Below, one piece after another: positions 1-12,704 of a stretch of 64,000 bases of DNA. The translations under genes and the position numbers were made by a program. Below the pieces are notes generated by a model. The model had not been told where the DNA came from, ran no database searches, and worked only from the letters and a program-made list of their open reading frames with translations. This DNA is from Lewinellaceae bacterium. GTDB taxonomy: Bacteria > Bacteroidota > Bacteroidia > Chitinophagales > Saprospiraceae. The stretch spans positions 330,501 through 394,500 of the forward strand of contig JACJYI010000006.1 in assembly GCA_020636225.1 (NCBI GenBank), in the 5' to 3' direction. Position 1 is the first letter of the stretch. Each line of letters opens with the position of its first letter.

Positions 1-3000
1 AGAAGATCATCCCGTTGGGATCGGTCCAGAAATACTGGTAGCTGCCGCCCATGTCCGGTGGGAACACGGTGGGCAGGATCTGGCAATCTTCCGATCCGCT
101 GACACAGGATGGACAGGAACTGGACAGCGCCGTGATCTTGGGTCGCTCGGTCAGGACGATCCGCAGGGAATCGCGGGTGGTACACCCCTGGGGATTCTCG
201 GCGATGAGGTGGTAGGTTCCGGGAAGGGCGGGCACCTTTGGCGAGGCACCGAGGTAGGTATTTCCGTTGGGGGCTGTCCAGGTGAACTTGACCACATTCA
301 CGCCGTTGACCGGCAGAATGACCGAATCCCCTTCGCAGGCCAGGATGCTGTCGGGCAGCTGGACATTGATGGGATGGATGATCACGGGAAGTGGCAATGA
401 GATATCTGATGGACAGCCCGGTGACTGGAACACCTGCAGGGTCCAGGTGCCGGCAAACATCTGCAGTCCGGCTACATTCAGGGAGGGTACCGTCGTCACA
501 AAGACCTGATTGGTCTGCTGGTGGGTCCACTGGTAGGTCTGGGCTTGCTGCCACTCGGTGCCCAGGCGGATGGTATCTCCCTGGCAGATCGGGCTGTTGC
601 TGTGGATGGAAGGTCGGAAGGCGCCATTGGGACCGATGTCGATCTTGACCGATCCGGTGGCAATGCATCCGGTCAATCCCTGGATGGTCAGGACATAGGT
701 ACCGGAATCACTTTCTTTCGGATCGCTGATCACCGGGCTGGCCTGGTTGCTGAAGAAGCCATTGGAGGAGGTCCAGGTAAAGACGAAATAATCCCCGACA
801 CCGGGAGATGGCAAGGTGAAGGTGGTATCCGGGATCAGCTGGAGGTTGCCGCCACAGGTATCCAGCATGAAGGTAGGGGTCAATTCCTCATTCTGGATGG
901 CCACCAGGGTGGCACAGGTGTCGCTGTTGCCGGCCAGGTCAAAGGCCACGACATCCACCGTATAATTGGAGCCGGCATCATTGCAGGAGAAGGTGTTCGG
1001 GGTGACCTGGTATTGGGTGATGCCACAATTGTCGGTTCCTGGTACCAGGAGCAGGTCGCCTTCATCCAGGGTCACATTGACGAGGCCGGAGGGGTTGGTC
1101 TTGATGAAGAGTCCTGGCTTGCAGGTGATCACCGGCGGGGTGCGGTCTTCGACAAAAATGGGGTAGGTGCAGGCCGTGGTGTTGCCATCACTGTCTTCCA
1201 GGCGATAGGTAGCGGTGTACTGACCGGTACCCAGGGTGAGAGTATTCGGCACAGAGGGATAGCGGAGGGTGCCGGCGCCGACCTGCTGGTTGGTCGCGGT
1301 ATTGATGACGGTGTAGGCCGTCTCCACGGAGGAATAGGACAGTTCCAGCCAGGCATGACTGGTGCCATCGGTCATGTTCAGTTGCAGTGGGCCACAGGGA
1401 TTGATGAAATCCGTGTAGTTGAGCACATCCTTGTTGGCTGCCAGGCGAAAGCTGACTTGTCCATTGGCCGTCCAGGCCTTGAGCAGTGGCTCCGGAATAT
1501 TGAAGGTAAAGATGGCCTCGCTGGCACATTCCTGGGGAATGGTGACCGGGCCGGTGATGCCCAGGAAGGTATTGCCCTCTCCGTAGACCTCGAAGAACTC
1601 GCCCGGATTGGCCATGTCGCCGCGCACGTGAACCCGGAGGGTCCCATCACCGGGGCCGGCCGGAGAAGCGATGGAGAACAGGAAGTTCAGATCGGCGGGG
1701 ACGATGCCGGCATTGGGATCATCCACAAAGACAAAGGGAAGGGTATCTACCGCCCCGTTGAAGCTGGTGGGAAATCCGCAATTGTCATCTGCCTGGACAG
1801 GAAAGGGCAGGTTGACCGAGGCGGCACAGTTGAACGCATTGGTGGGCACGCGCAAGGTATCCGGACAGGTCAGGGTGGGGGCCTCCTGATCGATCACGGT
1901 CAGGGTGTAGCTGCATTGGCCGATATTGCCACTGCAATCGGTCGCCTGGACATCTACCTGATACTCGCCGGTGGTCAGGTTTTCGTTGGAGCCCAGATTG
2001 GTCAACGGGCCGTTGTTCAACCGATACTGCACCTGAATGGGAGCGGGTGGCCGGGCCAGGAAGTCGAAGGCCAGCGAGAGGCTCACCCGGCTGTTGGTGC
2101 AGATCTGATTGATGGCCTCGACCCCGTTCCCGTTGGGGATGAGGATGAAGCCGATCTGGTCATCCTGGGTCCAGGCGTTGAGCTGGGCCGGGGTCAGCTG
2201 GGTATAGGTCGTCACGCCATTGCTGCATTGGGCCGGCACGGGATTGGTCTGGGTGAGCAGGGTGCCATCCTCGGCATAGACGCGATAGTACTCGCCGGGT
2301 TCTTCGGCATCCGCATCATACAGGTCGATCCGCAAGGTGACATTCCCGGTAATGTATTGGTCAGGCAGACCGTTGAAGGGCAGGCTGAAGAGGACCGTGT
2401 CCACCACACCGCTGAGCAGTGGCGTTCCGGAGGTATTGACAATGGGCAGGGTATCACTGAGGACCACCCCCCCTCCGTCGGTGCAGTTGTCGCCGGTGAA
2501 GTCGATCTGTACCAATGGTCCGGATACCGTGCAGATGCCGGGGGCGACCACGACGGTATCGGAAGTTGGACAGAAGAGCGTGGGGGCCACGCGATCGCGG
2601 ACAGCGAGGACTTGCGACCGGGACTGGACATTGCCGCAATCATCGGTGGCCAGCCAGGTGCGGGTGATCTCATAGTTGGTATACCCGCACTGGGTTGGGT
2701 CCGGGTCGCGATTGTCGTTGTCGATCCGGATGATGGTCGGCGTGGCATCGCAATTGTCCGAGGCCATGACCCCGCCCGGTCCGATGACCGGTGGAACGGG
2801 GATCTGATCACAGTCGACGGTGGCGTCGACCGGGATTCCCGACAGGACGGGAGGCAGGGTATCGATCACGGAGATCATCTGGGATCCGGTGGTGGCATTC
2901 CCGCAATCGTCGGTTGCCGTCCAGATCCGGACAATGCCGAATTCATGGGTACATCCCCCGGTATTGTTCTGGGTGGTCAGGGTGATGGTGGGGGAATTGT

Positions 3001-3682
3001 CGCAGGCGTCGGTCGCGGTGATGTCCATCCCGATCAGGGGTGGGGCGGGAATATTGTTGCAATTGACCGTCACGTCAGCCGGCACGCCGTTCAACACCGG
3101 AGGGGTCATGTCCAGCACGGTGATGACCTGCTGGTGGGACCGGGAGTTGCCCGCGTCATCCGAGGCGACCCAACGGCGGGTGATGGTGTAGGAACCGGCG
3201 CAGGATGCCAGGGTATTCGTTTCCGTAAAGGCCAGGGTCGGCTGGGCGTCACAATTGTCGATGGCCGACACGGCAGGAAGGTTGGGGATATTCGGGCAGG
3301 TAACAGTAATGTCTGGAGGTAGGGCAATGGAAAAATCCGGCGGAGTGCCGTCGATCACGGTGATCGTAAAGACGAAGGTGGAATCATTGCCCAGGTTATC
3401 GGTGGCGGTCCATTCGAAGGTCACGATGTCGCCCGGGACCAGGGGATCTCCGAGGGAGAAGCCCCCGAGAATGGTGAGAACGGTATCCGTGACGGAAGCT
3501 CCCACCAGAGCCTGTACAGACAGGGAATCCATGTCCAGGGTCAGGATGGCCTGACAACCCGGGTCCGCCAGCAGGGTATCTGGTCCCTTGAAGTCGAAGG
3601 CAAAGAACTGGGCCCTGGCCGGCAGGGCGATACCGGCAAGGAGGAGGAAGGCAAGAAAGGATCGGGTTATGGATGGCGGCAT
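1..3682 (-). CDS. Giant secreted HYR/PKD-like repeat protein (3' end beyond window)
   Basis: The minus frame is open from ATG 3682 to the left edge, giving at least 1227 codons; the C-terminus is outside the window. An in-frame TGA lies five codons upstream, which fixes the start. Residues 1 to about 25 form a signal peptide ending in PARAQ. Several HYR-like modules of about 80 residues follow, with phrases such as TATDDCGNA and VIDTLPPVLSGIP and paired cysteines. Further in are lectin- or carbohydrate-binding-like stretches and then PKD/Ig-like segments. Proteins of this build in Bacteroidota are usually T9SS cargo with a C-terminal sorting domain, which cannot be seen here. A structural or adhesive role at the cell surface is inference. 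The opposite strand carries a 933-codon open frame at 521-3322 that has no protein-like features and is a shadow. Confidence 0.85.
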   Translation of the reverse strand, partial: MPPSITRSFLAFLLLAGIALPARAQFFAFDFKGPDTLLADPGCQAILTLDMDSLSVQALVGASVTDTVLTILGGFSLGDPLVPGDIVTFEWTATDNLGNDSTFVFTITVIDGTPPDFSIALPPDITVTCPNIPNLPAVSAIDNCDAQPTLAFTETNTLASCAGSYTITRRWVASDDAGNSRSHQQVITVLDMTPPVLNGVPADVTVNCNNIPAPPLIGMDITATDACDNSPTITLTTQNNTGGCTHEFGIVRIWTATDDCGNATTGSQMISVIDTLPPVLSGIPVDATVDCDQIPVPPVIGPGGVMASDNCDATPTIIRIDNDNRDPDPTQCGYTNYEITRTWLATDDCGNVQSRSQVLAVRDRVAPTLFCPTSDTVVVAPGICTVSGPLVQIDFTGDNCTDGGGVVLSDTLPIVNTSGTPLLSGVVDTVLFSLPFNGLPDQYITGNVTLRIDLYDADAEEPGEYYRVYAEDGTLLTQTNPVPAQCSNGVTTYTQLTPAQLNAWTQDDQIGFILIPNGNGVEAINQICTNSRVSLSLAFDFLARPPAPIQVQYRLNNGPLTNLGSNENLTTGEYQVDVQATDCSGNIGQCSYTLTVIDQEAPTLTCPDTLRVPTNAFNCAASVNLPFPVQADDNCGFPTSFNGAVDTLPFVFVDDPNAGIVPADLNFLFSIASPAGPGDGTLRVHVRGDMANPGEFFEVYGEGNTFLGITGPVTIPQECASEAIFTFNIPEPLLKAWTANGQVSFRLAANKDVLNYTDFINPCGPLQLNMTDGTSHAWLELSYSSVETAYTVINTATNQQVGAGTLRYPSVPNTLTLGTGQYTATYRLEDSDGNTTACTYPIFVEDRTPPVITCKPGLFIKTNPSGLVNVTLDEGDLLLVPGTDNCGITQYQVTPNTFSCNDAGSNYTVDVVAFDLAGNSDTCATLVAIQNEELTPTFMLDTCGGNLQLIPDTTFTLPSPGVGDYFVFTWTSSNGFFSNQASPVISDPKESDSGTYVLTIQGLTGCIATGSVKIDIGPNGAFRPSIHSNSPICQGDTIRLGTEWQQAQTYQWTHQQTNQVFVTTVPSLNVAGLQMFAGTWTLQVFQSPGCPSDISLPLPVIIHPINVQLPDSILACEGDSVILPVNGVNVVKFTWTAPNGNTYLGASPKVPALPGTYHLIAENPQGCTTRDSLRIVLTERPKITALSSSCPSCVSGSEDCQILPTVFPPDMGGSYQYFWTDPNGMIF

Positions 3683-3825
3683 ATCCGTAGTTGGTCATAT
3701 TCGTGAAGGAACCGACCCGTCCGGAAGTGCAGGAAAACAGAGAGACACCGGAAGAAACCGCTGAAGCGGGGCAAACGGGAGGATCGGTTCATGGGTGGTC
3801 TTCCTTTGGGGGAAAGACCTGGGTA

Positions 3826-3833
3826 CAAAAGTA
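3826..3833 (-). promoter_or_regulatory. Possible -7 promoter box
   Basis: Minus-strand TACTTTTG matches the Bacteroidota -7 consensus TAnnTTTG exactly. It lies about 144 nt upstream of ATG 3682. No convincing TTTG at -33 is seen, so this is tentative. Confidence 0.35.
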
Positions 3834-3915
3834 GAAAATGCCCGGAAACATTTTACCTTTTTCTGAATATATCCCATTCAGGGTAGATGGGGAAGAACCT
3901 GCGTATCCGGGCAGA

Positions 3916-4116
3916 TCATTCCTCTTCTTCCGTCCGTGGGACAGGAGGCTCTTCGGAGGAAGAAGGTTCGGCTGGCATGTGCTCCTTGAGGAACTGGCCG
4001 ATCTCCTCCAGGCTCCGATTCATGCGGATCTCGCCCAGGGCATCGACATCGATACTGAACCCTTTCAGGTCAGGATGAACGCGAGGGGAGGAGGGTGATT
4101 TCCGCTTCTTGGCCAT
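3916..4116 (-). CDS. Small hypothetical protein, 66 aa
   Basis: A small soluble protein with a basic N-terminus (MAKKRKSPSSP), a central part reading HPDLKGFSIDVDALGEI and a strongly acidic tail ending in TEEEE. It has no signal peptide, membrane segment or cysteine. The charge layout and normal composition look like a real conserved short protein rather than a shadow frame. The family is not identified. It stands alone between the giant exoprotein and a minisatellite block, so neighbours give no hint of function. Confidence 0.6.
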   Translation of the reverse strand: MAKKRKSPSSPRVHPDLKGFSIDVDALGEIRMNRSLEEIGQFLKEHMPAEPSSSEEPPVPRTEEEE

Positions 4117-4136
4117 GCGATAAAGATAAGAAATCC

Positions 4137-4560
4137 GGAGGACCCTCGCATGAGGCGAGCAAGGAGGACGGAAGACCGATGACCGATGACGGAAGACCGA
4201 CTAAGTTGTCCGTTGTTTGTTGATCGTTGATCGTTCCAGTTCTCCGATTCCCCAGTTCCCCAATTCTCCAATTCTCCAGCTGCCACGGCGGCCAGGGTTC
4301 TCCGATTCTACCGTTCTACATTCTACGTTCTACACCTCTGGACCCACGCCGGCGAAGAACAGGGAGGGACAGAAGACCGCAGACCGATGACCGAGGACCG
4401 AGGACCGACGATGTTGTTTGTTGATCGATGTTTGTTTCAGTTCTACAATTCTCCAGTTCTACAATTCTCCAATTCTCCGATTCTCCAGTTTCCCAGTTCT
4501 CCAGTTCTGCCGTTCTACATTCTACATTCAACGTTCAATCCGGCTCCGAACGCCCGGGGC
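4137..4560. repeat. Composite minisatellite, two tandem modules
   Basis: Each module has a 7-bp purine-rich array of GACCGAN units, a linker containing TTGTTTGTTGATCG, an 8-bp pyrimidine-rich array of TTCYCCRR units, a GC-rich core with GGCGGCCAGGG, and TTCTAC-type units. The same modules recur at 12705-13260 and 13752-13925. Open frames inside it are low-complexity artefacts. Confidence 0.85.
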
Positions 4561-4561
4561 C

Positions 4562-4637
4562 CTGTTCAATGTTCAACGTACAACACATTAAACATTGAAC
4601 AGACGAGCCGAAGGCGACGACATTGAACGTTGAACAG
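4562..4637. repeat. Imperfect inverted repeat
   Basis: Arms 4562-4579 and 4620-4637 are 18 bp each and complementary except at two positions, built from TTCAAYGTTCAA and TTGAACRTTGAA words. It sits between the minisatellite and the 3' end of the next gene, without a T-run. Confidence 0.5.
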
Positions 4638-4710
4638 CCAGTCGTTCAGCTGCACTGCTCAACCAGATCCGAGTACTCGAGGAGGAACGAAGGAACCAGG
4701 AACCAAATCC

Positions 4711-6282
4711 TCACTCCATCACTACCACCCGCTCTGTGGCGATGACCCGCTGGTGATCGCGCAACTGCAACAGGTACACCCCGGGAGCCAGGTGGCTGGT
4801 GTCGAACCGGTGGATGTAGGCGTAGGCCGGCAAGCGGTGCTGGTGCACCGGCCGCCCCAGAGCATCGTACAGCACCAACTCCATCTGCTCATTCTGATAG
4901 TTGGGCAGGGTGACCTCCACCTCCACCGGGCCGCGCACGGGATTGGGCCGGACTGTCAGGGTGGCGTGGGGCACTTCAGGTGTGACGGTACTGGTGATGG
5001 TATCGCACCCGCTGCCAGCCAAGGGGCCGAGGCGGTAGTTGGGCAGGTGGGGGTTGCCCAGCATATAGGGCACGCCGAAGCAACTGGGCGGGTCCTGATC
5101 GCTGGCCAGACACATATCGGCGGCGGCGCCCTTCTCATCCGGCTGGTGGATGATGTGGTGGGTGTACTCGAAGATGGAGTAGATCTTGCCGTCCGGACCT
5201 TGTTGAAGGATGAACAGGCCGGGATTCTTATCAACAGAATAATTATCTACAACATCGAAAGGTGGGCCAGAGAGTTGGCATCTGGAAGCTGAGATTGAAG
5301 ATGCCTCAAGGTCCCATTGCATATACCCAATTACAGACGAGGCATAAACAAACCGATCATTTGGAGAAAAAGTAAATCCTAAAACAGGGCCTTGTCTTTG
5401 TTTTCCATCTACCGTTATATATGTATAGACTTCAGTTTGAAAAGTGTCTTGATATTCAAGAAGTCCACTGCATCGATCAAAGTGGAACAAACGATGAATG
5501 GTGCTAGTATAGCAGTCTATTATTCTATCTCCTTGGGTTGATACGGCTATTGGATAAAATCCAAGTCTTACTGTATCTGCCCATGATTTTTGGACGTCAA
5601 ACGTGGGCACTTCCTGCACCTGCACCTGCACGATGCTGTCGCGCTCCAGGAGGAGGGTGTGGTAGGCGCTGCCGTCGATGTTGTGCAGCACGATCCACCA
5701 GTCCACCCCGTTGCCATGCTGGATCACATCGATGGGGCTGGCTACGGAGTCGGTGTAGAGCACCTTGTTTTTGTACACCACGTCTCCTGCGCCCCCTTTC
5801 AGGTTCATATCGATCTTGGTGATCAGCACAGGGCTGATGTTTTTGGTCCAGTCGCCCAACAACGAATGGATCTGATAATACACCCCGGGCTGCCGCTTGT
5901 CGGGCACCACGGCGTATTTGTAGTATTGATAGGCTTTGTTAGACAAAAGGTCAGGAAAATCGCTTAAATATGATCCCTCATTCAGACCCTTGCCATTGGG
6001 CATGACTTTGTGGGTCTTTGCGGAAGCAATCACGTTTCCATTGGTGTAAAACAAAAGTTTGCCTTCCGGGTCGCTCATGGCGATGGAGGCGTTAAGCAGA
6101 GATATTTGAGATGGAATAAATGTGATTTCAACGGTATCATTCGTAAAGAATAAATCTCTGGAAGTTGCTGTATATATGTCTGGTGAATAATAGCGAATCC
6201 CCCCAACCCAATGGGCATCATGCTTCTGTCCGAAAAGGACAAAAGGACTCATGACAATCAGGAACAGGAAAAACTTCTTCAT
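4711..6282 (-). CDS. T9SS type A propeller-like secreted protein, copy A (523 aa)
   Basis: The start is ATG 6282, which gives the signal peptide MKKFFLFLIVMSPFVLFG; an upstream in-frame extension would run through a hairpin and is rejected. The body looks like the beta-propeller found at the N-terminus of many Bacteroidota T9SS proteins (GKLLFYTNGNVI near residue 75, LKGGAGDVVYKN near 165, SPNDRFVYASS near 310, QQGPDGKIYSIF near 360). The last about 75 residues are a type A sorting domain (VRPNPVRGPVEVEV, LYDALGRPVHQ, GVYLLQLRD). It is a close paralogue of 7028-8602. Identity is almost complete in two blocks but drops sharply in two AT-rich blocks (about 5225-5605 and 5935-6190). Likely exported across the outer membrane; ligand unknown. 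Confidence 0.88.
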   Translation of the reverse strand: MKKFFLFLIVMSPFVLFGQKHDAHWVGGIRYYSPDIYTATSRDLFFTNDTVEITFIPSQISLLNASIAMSDPEGKLLFYTNGNVIASAKTHKVMPNGKGLNEGSYLSDFPDLLSNKAYQYYKYAVVPDKRQPGVYYQIHSLLGDWTKNISPVLITKIDMNLKGGAGDVVYKNKVLYTDSVASPIDVIQHGNGVDWWIVLHNIDGSAYHTLLLERDSIVQVQVQEVPTFDVQKSWADTVRLGFYPIAVSTQGDRIIDCYTSTIHRLFHFDRCSGLLEYQDTFQTEVYTYITVDGKQRQGPVLGFTFSPNDRFVYASSVIGYMQWDLEASSISASRCQLSGPPFDVVDNYSVDKNPGLFILQQGPDGKIYSIFEYTHHIIHQPDEKGAAADMCLASDQDPPSCFGVPYMLGNPHLPNYRLGPLAGSGCDTITSTVTPEVPHATLTVRPNPVRGPVEVEVTLPNYQNEQMELVLYDALGRPVHQHRLPAYAYIHRFDTSHLAPGVYLLQLRDHQRVIATERVVVME

Positions 6283-6297
6283 TGGAATCAAGTTGAA

Positions 6298-6332
6298 AAG
6301 GGGTGTTGCACCGGCATGGTGCAACACCCCTT
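6298..6332 (-). terminator. Strong hairpin between T9SS genes, copy A
   Basis: A perfect 15-bp stem (AAGGGGTGTTGCACC at 6298-6312 with its complement at 6318-6332) and a 5-nt loop. On the minus strand it is followed by TTTTC. It lies 15 nt upstream of ATG 6282, so it may act as a terminator for the upstream gene, or as an attenuator or stabiliser in the leader of the downstream gene. Confidence 0.65.
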
Positions 6333-6345
6333 CATTCTCTACATT

Positions 6346-6701
6346 TTAACGAGCAATCTGCAAGGGCATGACTTCCATGCCTGTATCATGAATCAGACGG
6401 ACGACGACAGTGCCGACGGGCCAGTTGGCGGTAGACAGGCTGATCATTCCCGATTGTCCATCCAACTTGGCCTGGCGGAAGACCATCCTGCCGGTCATGT
6501 CGGCTACCTCCAGAGTAACCAGGTCGCTCACCCGGTCCGGGTTCCACGACACCAGGACCTGGCCGTTCGCCGGGTTGGGTGATAACGTCAGTGCCGTGGC
6601 CACTCGGGAAGAGCTGCCTCCGCCTTGATAGGCTGGTTGACATCCGGTATCATCATACACCTCACCCAACATAGCGAGGCAGGCACCCCGGGCCAGCACA
6701 T
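6346..6701 (-). pseudogene. Truncated copy of the large T9SS protein (C-terminal remnant)
   Basis: The frame encodes about 118 residues almost identical to the C-terminus of the protein at 8666-12416, from LARGACLAMLGEVYDDTGC through the full type A sorting domain to the terminal QIAR. Homology stops near 6701, exactly where CACGGAT-type repeat sequence begins. The open frame continues to 6774 with unrelated residues and has no signal peptide, so the fragment cannot be exported. It is the residue of a tandem duplication in which about 90% of the large gene was lost. Confidence 0.8.
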
Positions 6702-7024
6702 TTGTCTGAATCACGGATTTCCTGGATGACACAAATGACACGGATATGACTGGATCAGGATTGTACTTCATCACTTAAAATTAGCGCAATAGGAATGGAT
6801 GGCCAAGTAGTTCTGGTCCGGAAACCAGTTAATAAAAAGAATTACCTCTGATATCTCCAGCATGTAACCCAGACATTGAGAGTGAATGAATTCCTTCCAA
6901 TGAATTATATGGATCATTCATTCACGCTCAATCGTCTGCGCTGCGCGCAAAAAATGCTAATGCATTTTTGGGGTGTAAAGACAATCCGTGTCATCCTCCC
7001 ATCCGTGCCCATCCGTGATGCAGA
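6702..7024. repeat. CACGGAT/ATCCGTG-bounded repeat element with internal hairpin
   Basis: The left end (6702-6742) carries AATCACGGATTTCC and GACACGGAT words. The right end (6981-7024) carries the inverted words AATCCGTGTCATCC and CATCCGTGATGC. Between them, arms 6875-6889 and 6918-6932 form a 15-bp stem with one mismatch. The same word family flanks the GxxExxY gene near 49 kb. No gene is seen inside. Confidence 0.55.
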
Positions 7025-7027
7025 CGA

Positions 7028-8602
7028 TCACTCCATCACCACCACCCGCTCCGTAGCGATGACCCGCTGGTGATCGCGCAACTGCAACAGGTACACCCCG
7101 GGAGCCAGGTGGCTGGTGTCGAACCGGTGGATGTAGGCGTAGGCCGGCAAGCGGTGCTGGTGCACCGGCCGACCCAGGGCATCGTACAGCGCCAGCTCCA
7201 GGTCTGCATTGCGGTAGTCGGGCAGGGTGACCTCCACCTCCACCGGGCCGCGCACGGGGTTGGGCCGGACTGTCAGGGTGGCGTGGGGCACTTCGGGTGT
7301 GACGGTACTGGTGATGGTATCACAGCCACTGCCGGCCAGCGGGCCGAGGCGGTAGTTGGGCAGGTGGGGGTTGCCCAGCACATAGGGCACTCCGAAGCAA
7401 CTGGGCGGGTTTTGATCACTGGCCAGACACATATCGGCGGCGGCGCCCTTCTCATCCGGCTGGTGGATGATGTGGTGGGTGTACTCGAAGATGGAATAGA
7501 CTTTGCCGTCCGGGCCTTGTTGGAGGATGAACAGGCCGGGAGCCGTGTCGATCAAGTAATCATCAGTTACATTGAACGGAGGGCCGCTTAGAAGGGTTCG
7601 ACTGGCATTGATAGAAGGTGCTTCTAAATCCCATTGCATATAACCAACAACTGAGGTAGCATATATAAATCGGTCGTTTGGGGAATAAGTAAATCCAAGT
7701 GCGGATTGAGATCGCTTGTTCCCATTTACATCAATGTGCTCATATATCTCAGTTTCAAATGTATCTTTCATAAAAAGTGCTCCGCTGCACCTGTCAAAAT
7801 CAATTATCCTATGGATACGGTGAGAATAATTATCCACAATCTCATCCCCTTGGGTTGACACGGCAATAGGATAGAAACCATTCCAAACGGTATCTGTCCA
7901 AGTCCTTGGATACTTGTCAAAGGTCGGTACTTCCTGGACCTGCACCTGCACGATGCTGTCGCGCTCCAACAGGAGGGTGTGGTAGGCGCTGCCGTCGATG
8001 TTGTGCAGCACGATCCACCAGTCCACCCCGTTGCCATGCTGGATCACATCGATGGGGCTGGCTACGGAGTCGGTGTAGAGCACCTTGTTTTTGTACACCA
8101 CGTCTCCTGCGCCCCCTTTCAGGTTCATATCGATCTTGGTGATCAGCACAGGGCTGATGTTTTTGGTCCAGTCGCCCAACAACGAATGGATCTGATAATA
8201 CACCCCGGGCTGCCGCTTGTCGGGCACTACGGCGTATTTATAGTATTGGTAGGGTTTGTTGGCTGTGAGGTCCGGAAAATCGCTATACCATGATCCCTCA
8301 TTCAGACCCTTACCATTAGGCATGACTTTGTGCGTCTTGGCCGACGCGATCACATTCCCATTGGTATAAAATAAGAGCTTCCCTTCCGGGTCGCTCATGG
8401 CGATAGAGGCATTGTACATTCCAATTTGAGAAAGGATTACGGAGATCTCAATCGAGTCATTGGTAAAGAATAAATCTCGGGCTGTGGAAGTGTAGATCGT
8501 TGGAGGAAAGTGTCGATTACCTCCTATCCAGTGGGCATCATGCTTCTGTCCGAAAAGAACAAAAGGACTCATGACAATCAGGAACAGGAAAAACTTCTTC
8601 AT
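7028..8602 (-). CDS. T9SS type A propeller-like secreted protein, copy B (524 aa)
   Basis: Start at ATG 8602 with the same signal peptide as copy A (4711-6282). The domain order is the same: signal peptide, propeller-like body, type A sorting domain ending in ATERVVVME. Residues about 70-210 and 340-524 match copy A almost base for base. Residues about 20-60 and 215-335 differ strongly, for example DKYPRTWTDTVWNGFYPIAV against DVQKSWADTVRLGFYPIAV. The divergent blocks are AT-rich compared with the constant blocks. The gene lies 16 nt after the hairpin that follows the large gene at 8666-12416, so it may be co-transcribed with it or start from its own promoter. Function unknown beyond being a T9SS surface or secreted protein. 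Confidence 0.88.
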   Translation of the reverse strand: MKKFFLFLIVMSPFVLFGQKHDAHWIGGNRHFPPTIYTSTARDLFFTNDSIEISVILSQIGMYNASIAMSDPEGKLLFYTNGNVIASAKTHKVMPNGKGLNEGSWYSDFPDLTANKPYQYYKYAVVPDKRQPGVYYQIHSLLGDWTKNISPVLITKIDMNLKGGAGDVVYKNKVLYTDSVASPIDVIQHGNGVDWWIVLHNIDGSAYHTLLLERDSIVQVQVQEVPTFDKYPRTWTDTVWNGFYPIAVSTQGDEIVDNYSHRIHRIIDFDRCSGALFMKDTFETEIYEHIDVNGNKRSQSALGFTYSPNDRFIYATSVVGYMQWDLEAPSINASRTLLSGPPFNVTDDYLIDTAPGLFILQQGPDGKVYSIFEYTHHIIHQPDEKGAAADMCLASDQNPPSCFGVPYVLGNPHLPNYRLGPLAGSGCDTITSTVTPEVPHATLTVRPNPVRGPVEVEVTLPDYRNADLELALYDALGRPVHQHRLPAYAYIHRFDTSHLAPGVYLLQLRDHQRVIATERVVVME

Positions 8603-8617
8603 TGGAATCAAGTTGAA

Positions 8618-8652
8618 AAGGGGTGTTGCACCGGCATGGTGCAACACCCCTT
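8618..8652 (-). terminator. Strong hairpin between T9SS genes, copy B
   Basis: Same perfect 15-bp stem and 5-nt loop as at 6298-6332 (arms 8618-8632 and 8638-8652), between the stop codon at 8666 and ATG 8602. Confidence 0.65.
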
Positions 8653-8665
8653 CATTCTCTACATT

Positions 8666-12416
<3,751 letters not shown>

Positions 12417-12443
12417 AATCAGGGGGTTTAAGTGAACAATCAT

Positions 12444-12451
12444 GAAATTTA
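12444..12451 (-). promoter_or_regulatory. Possible promoter of the phase-variable gene
   Basis: Minus-strand TAAATTTC, one mismatch from TAnnTTTG, with a TTG 20 nt upstream at the -33 position. The predicted transcription start is about 20 nt before ATG 12416, which supports that ATG over the internal TTG. Confidence 0.4.
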
Positions 12452-12704
12452 ATCCTATTGGAAGAAACAAACAAGACTCATTCGATCGGCGGGTTAATCA
12501 AATTGGCACCTGGTAGCAGTTTAGAAAGGCATTTGTGCAGAATAATATTTTGATTCATGCCAAATGGGTCGGGATTACGTGGAAGATCTGAGCTTGATAG
12601 CCAGACTCAGCCAAATTTGATGCTGATTGTCATCTTTGTCAGACGGGCGACAAATAGCTCGGTAAAACCACCAAAAGGCCGGACGTTTCAAGTCAGACAA
12701 GAGC

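Noticed and set aside
521..3322. A 933-codon plus-strand open frame
   Set aside because: It is antisense to a continuous minus-strand frame with a signal peptide and HYR repeats. Its composition (Gly/Asp/Val/Ile-rich, no domain pattern) is what the complement of a biased GC-rich gene gives.
4137..4560. Possible CRISPR array because of regular short repeats
   Set aside because: Units are 7-8 bp, degenerate and contiguous, without unique spacers, and no cas genes are nearby.
6283..6327. Upstream start for the T9SS propeller protein (and 8603-8647 for its paralogue)
   Set aside because: The extra codons translate the hairpin; the internal ATG gives a textbook signal peptide.
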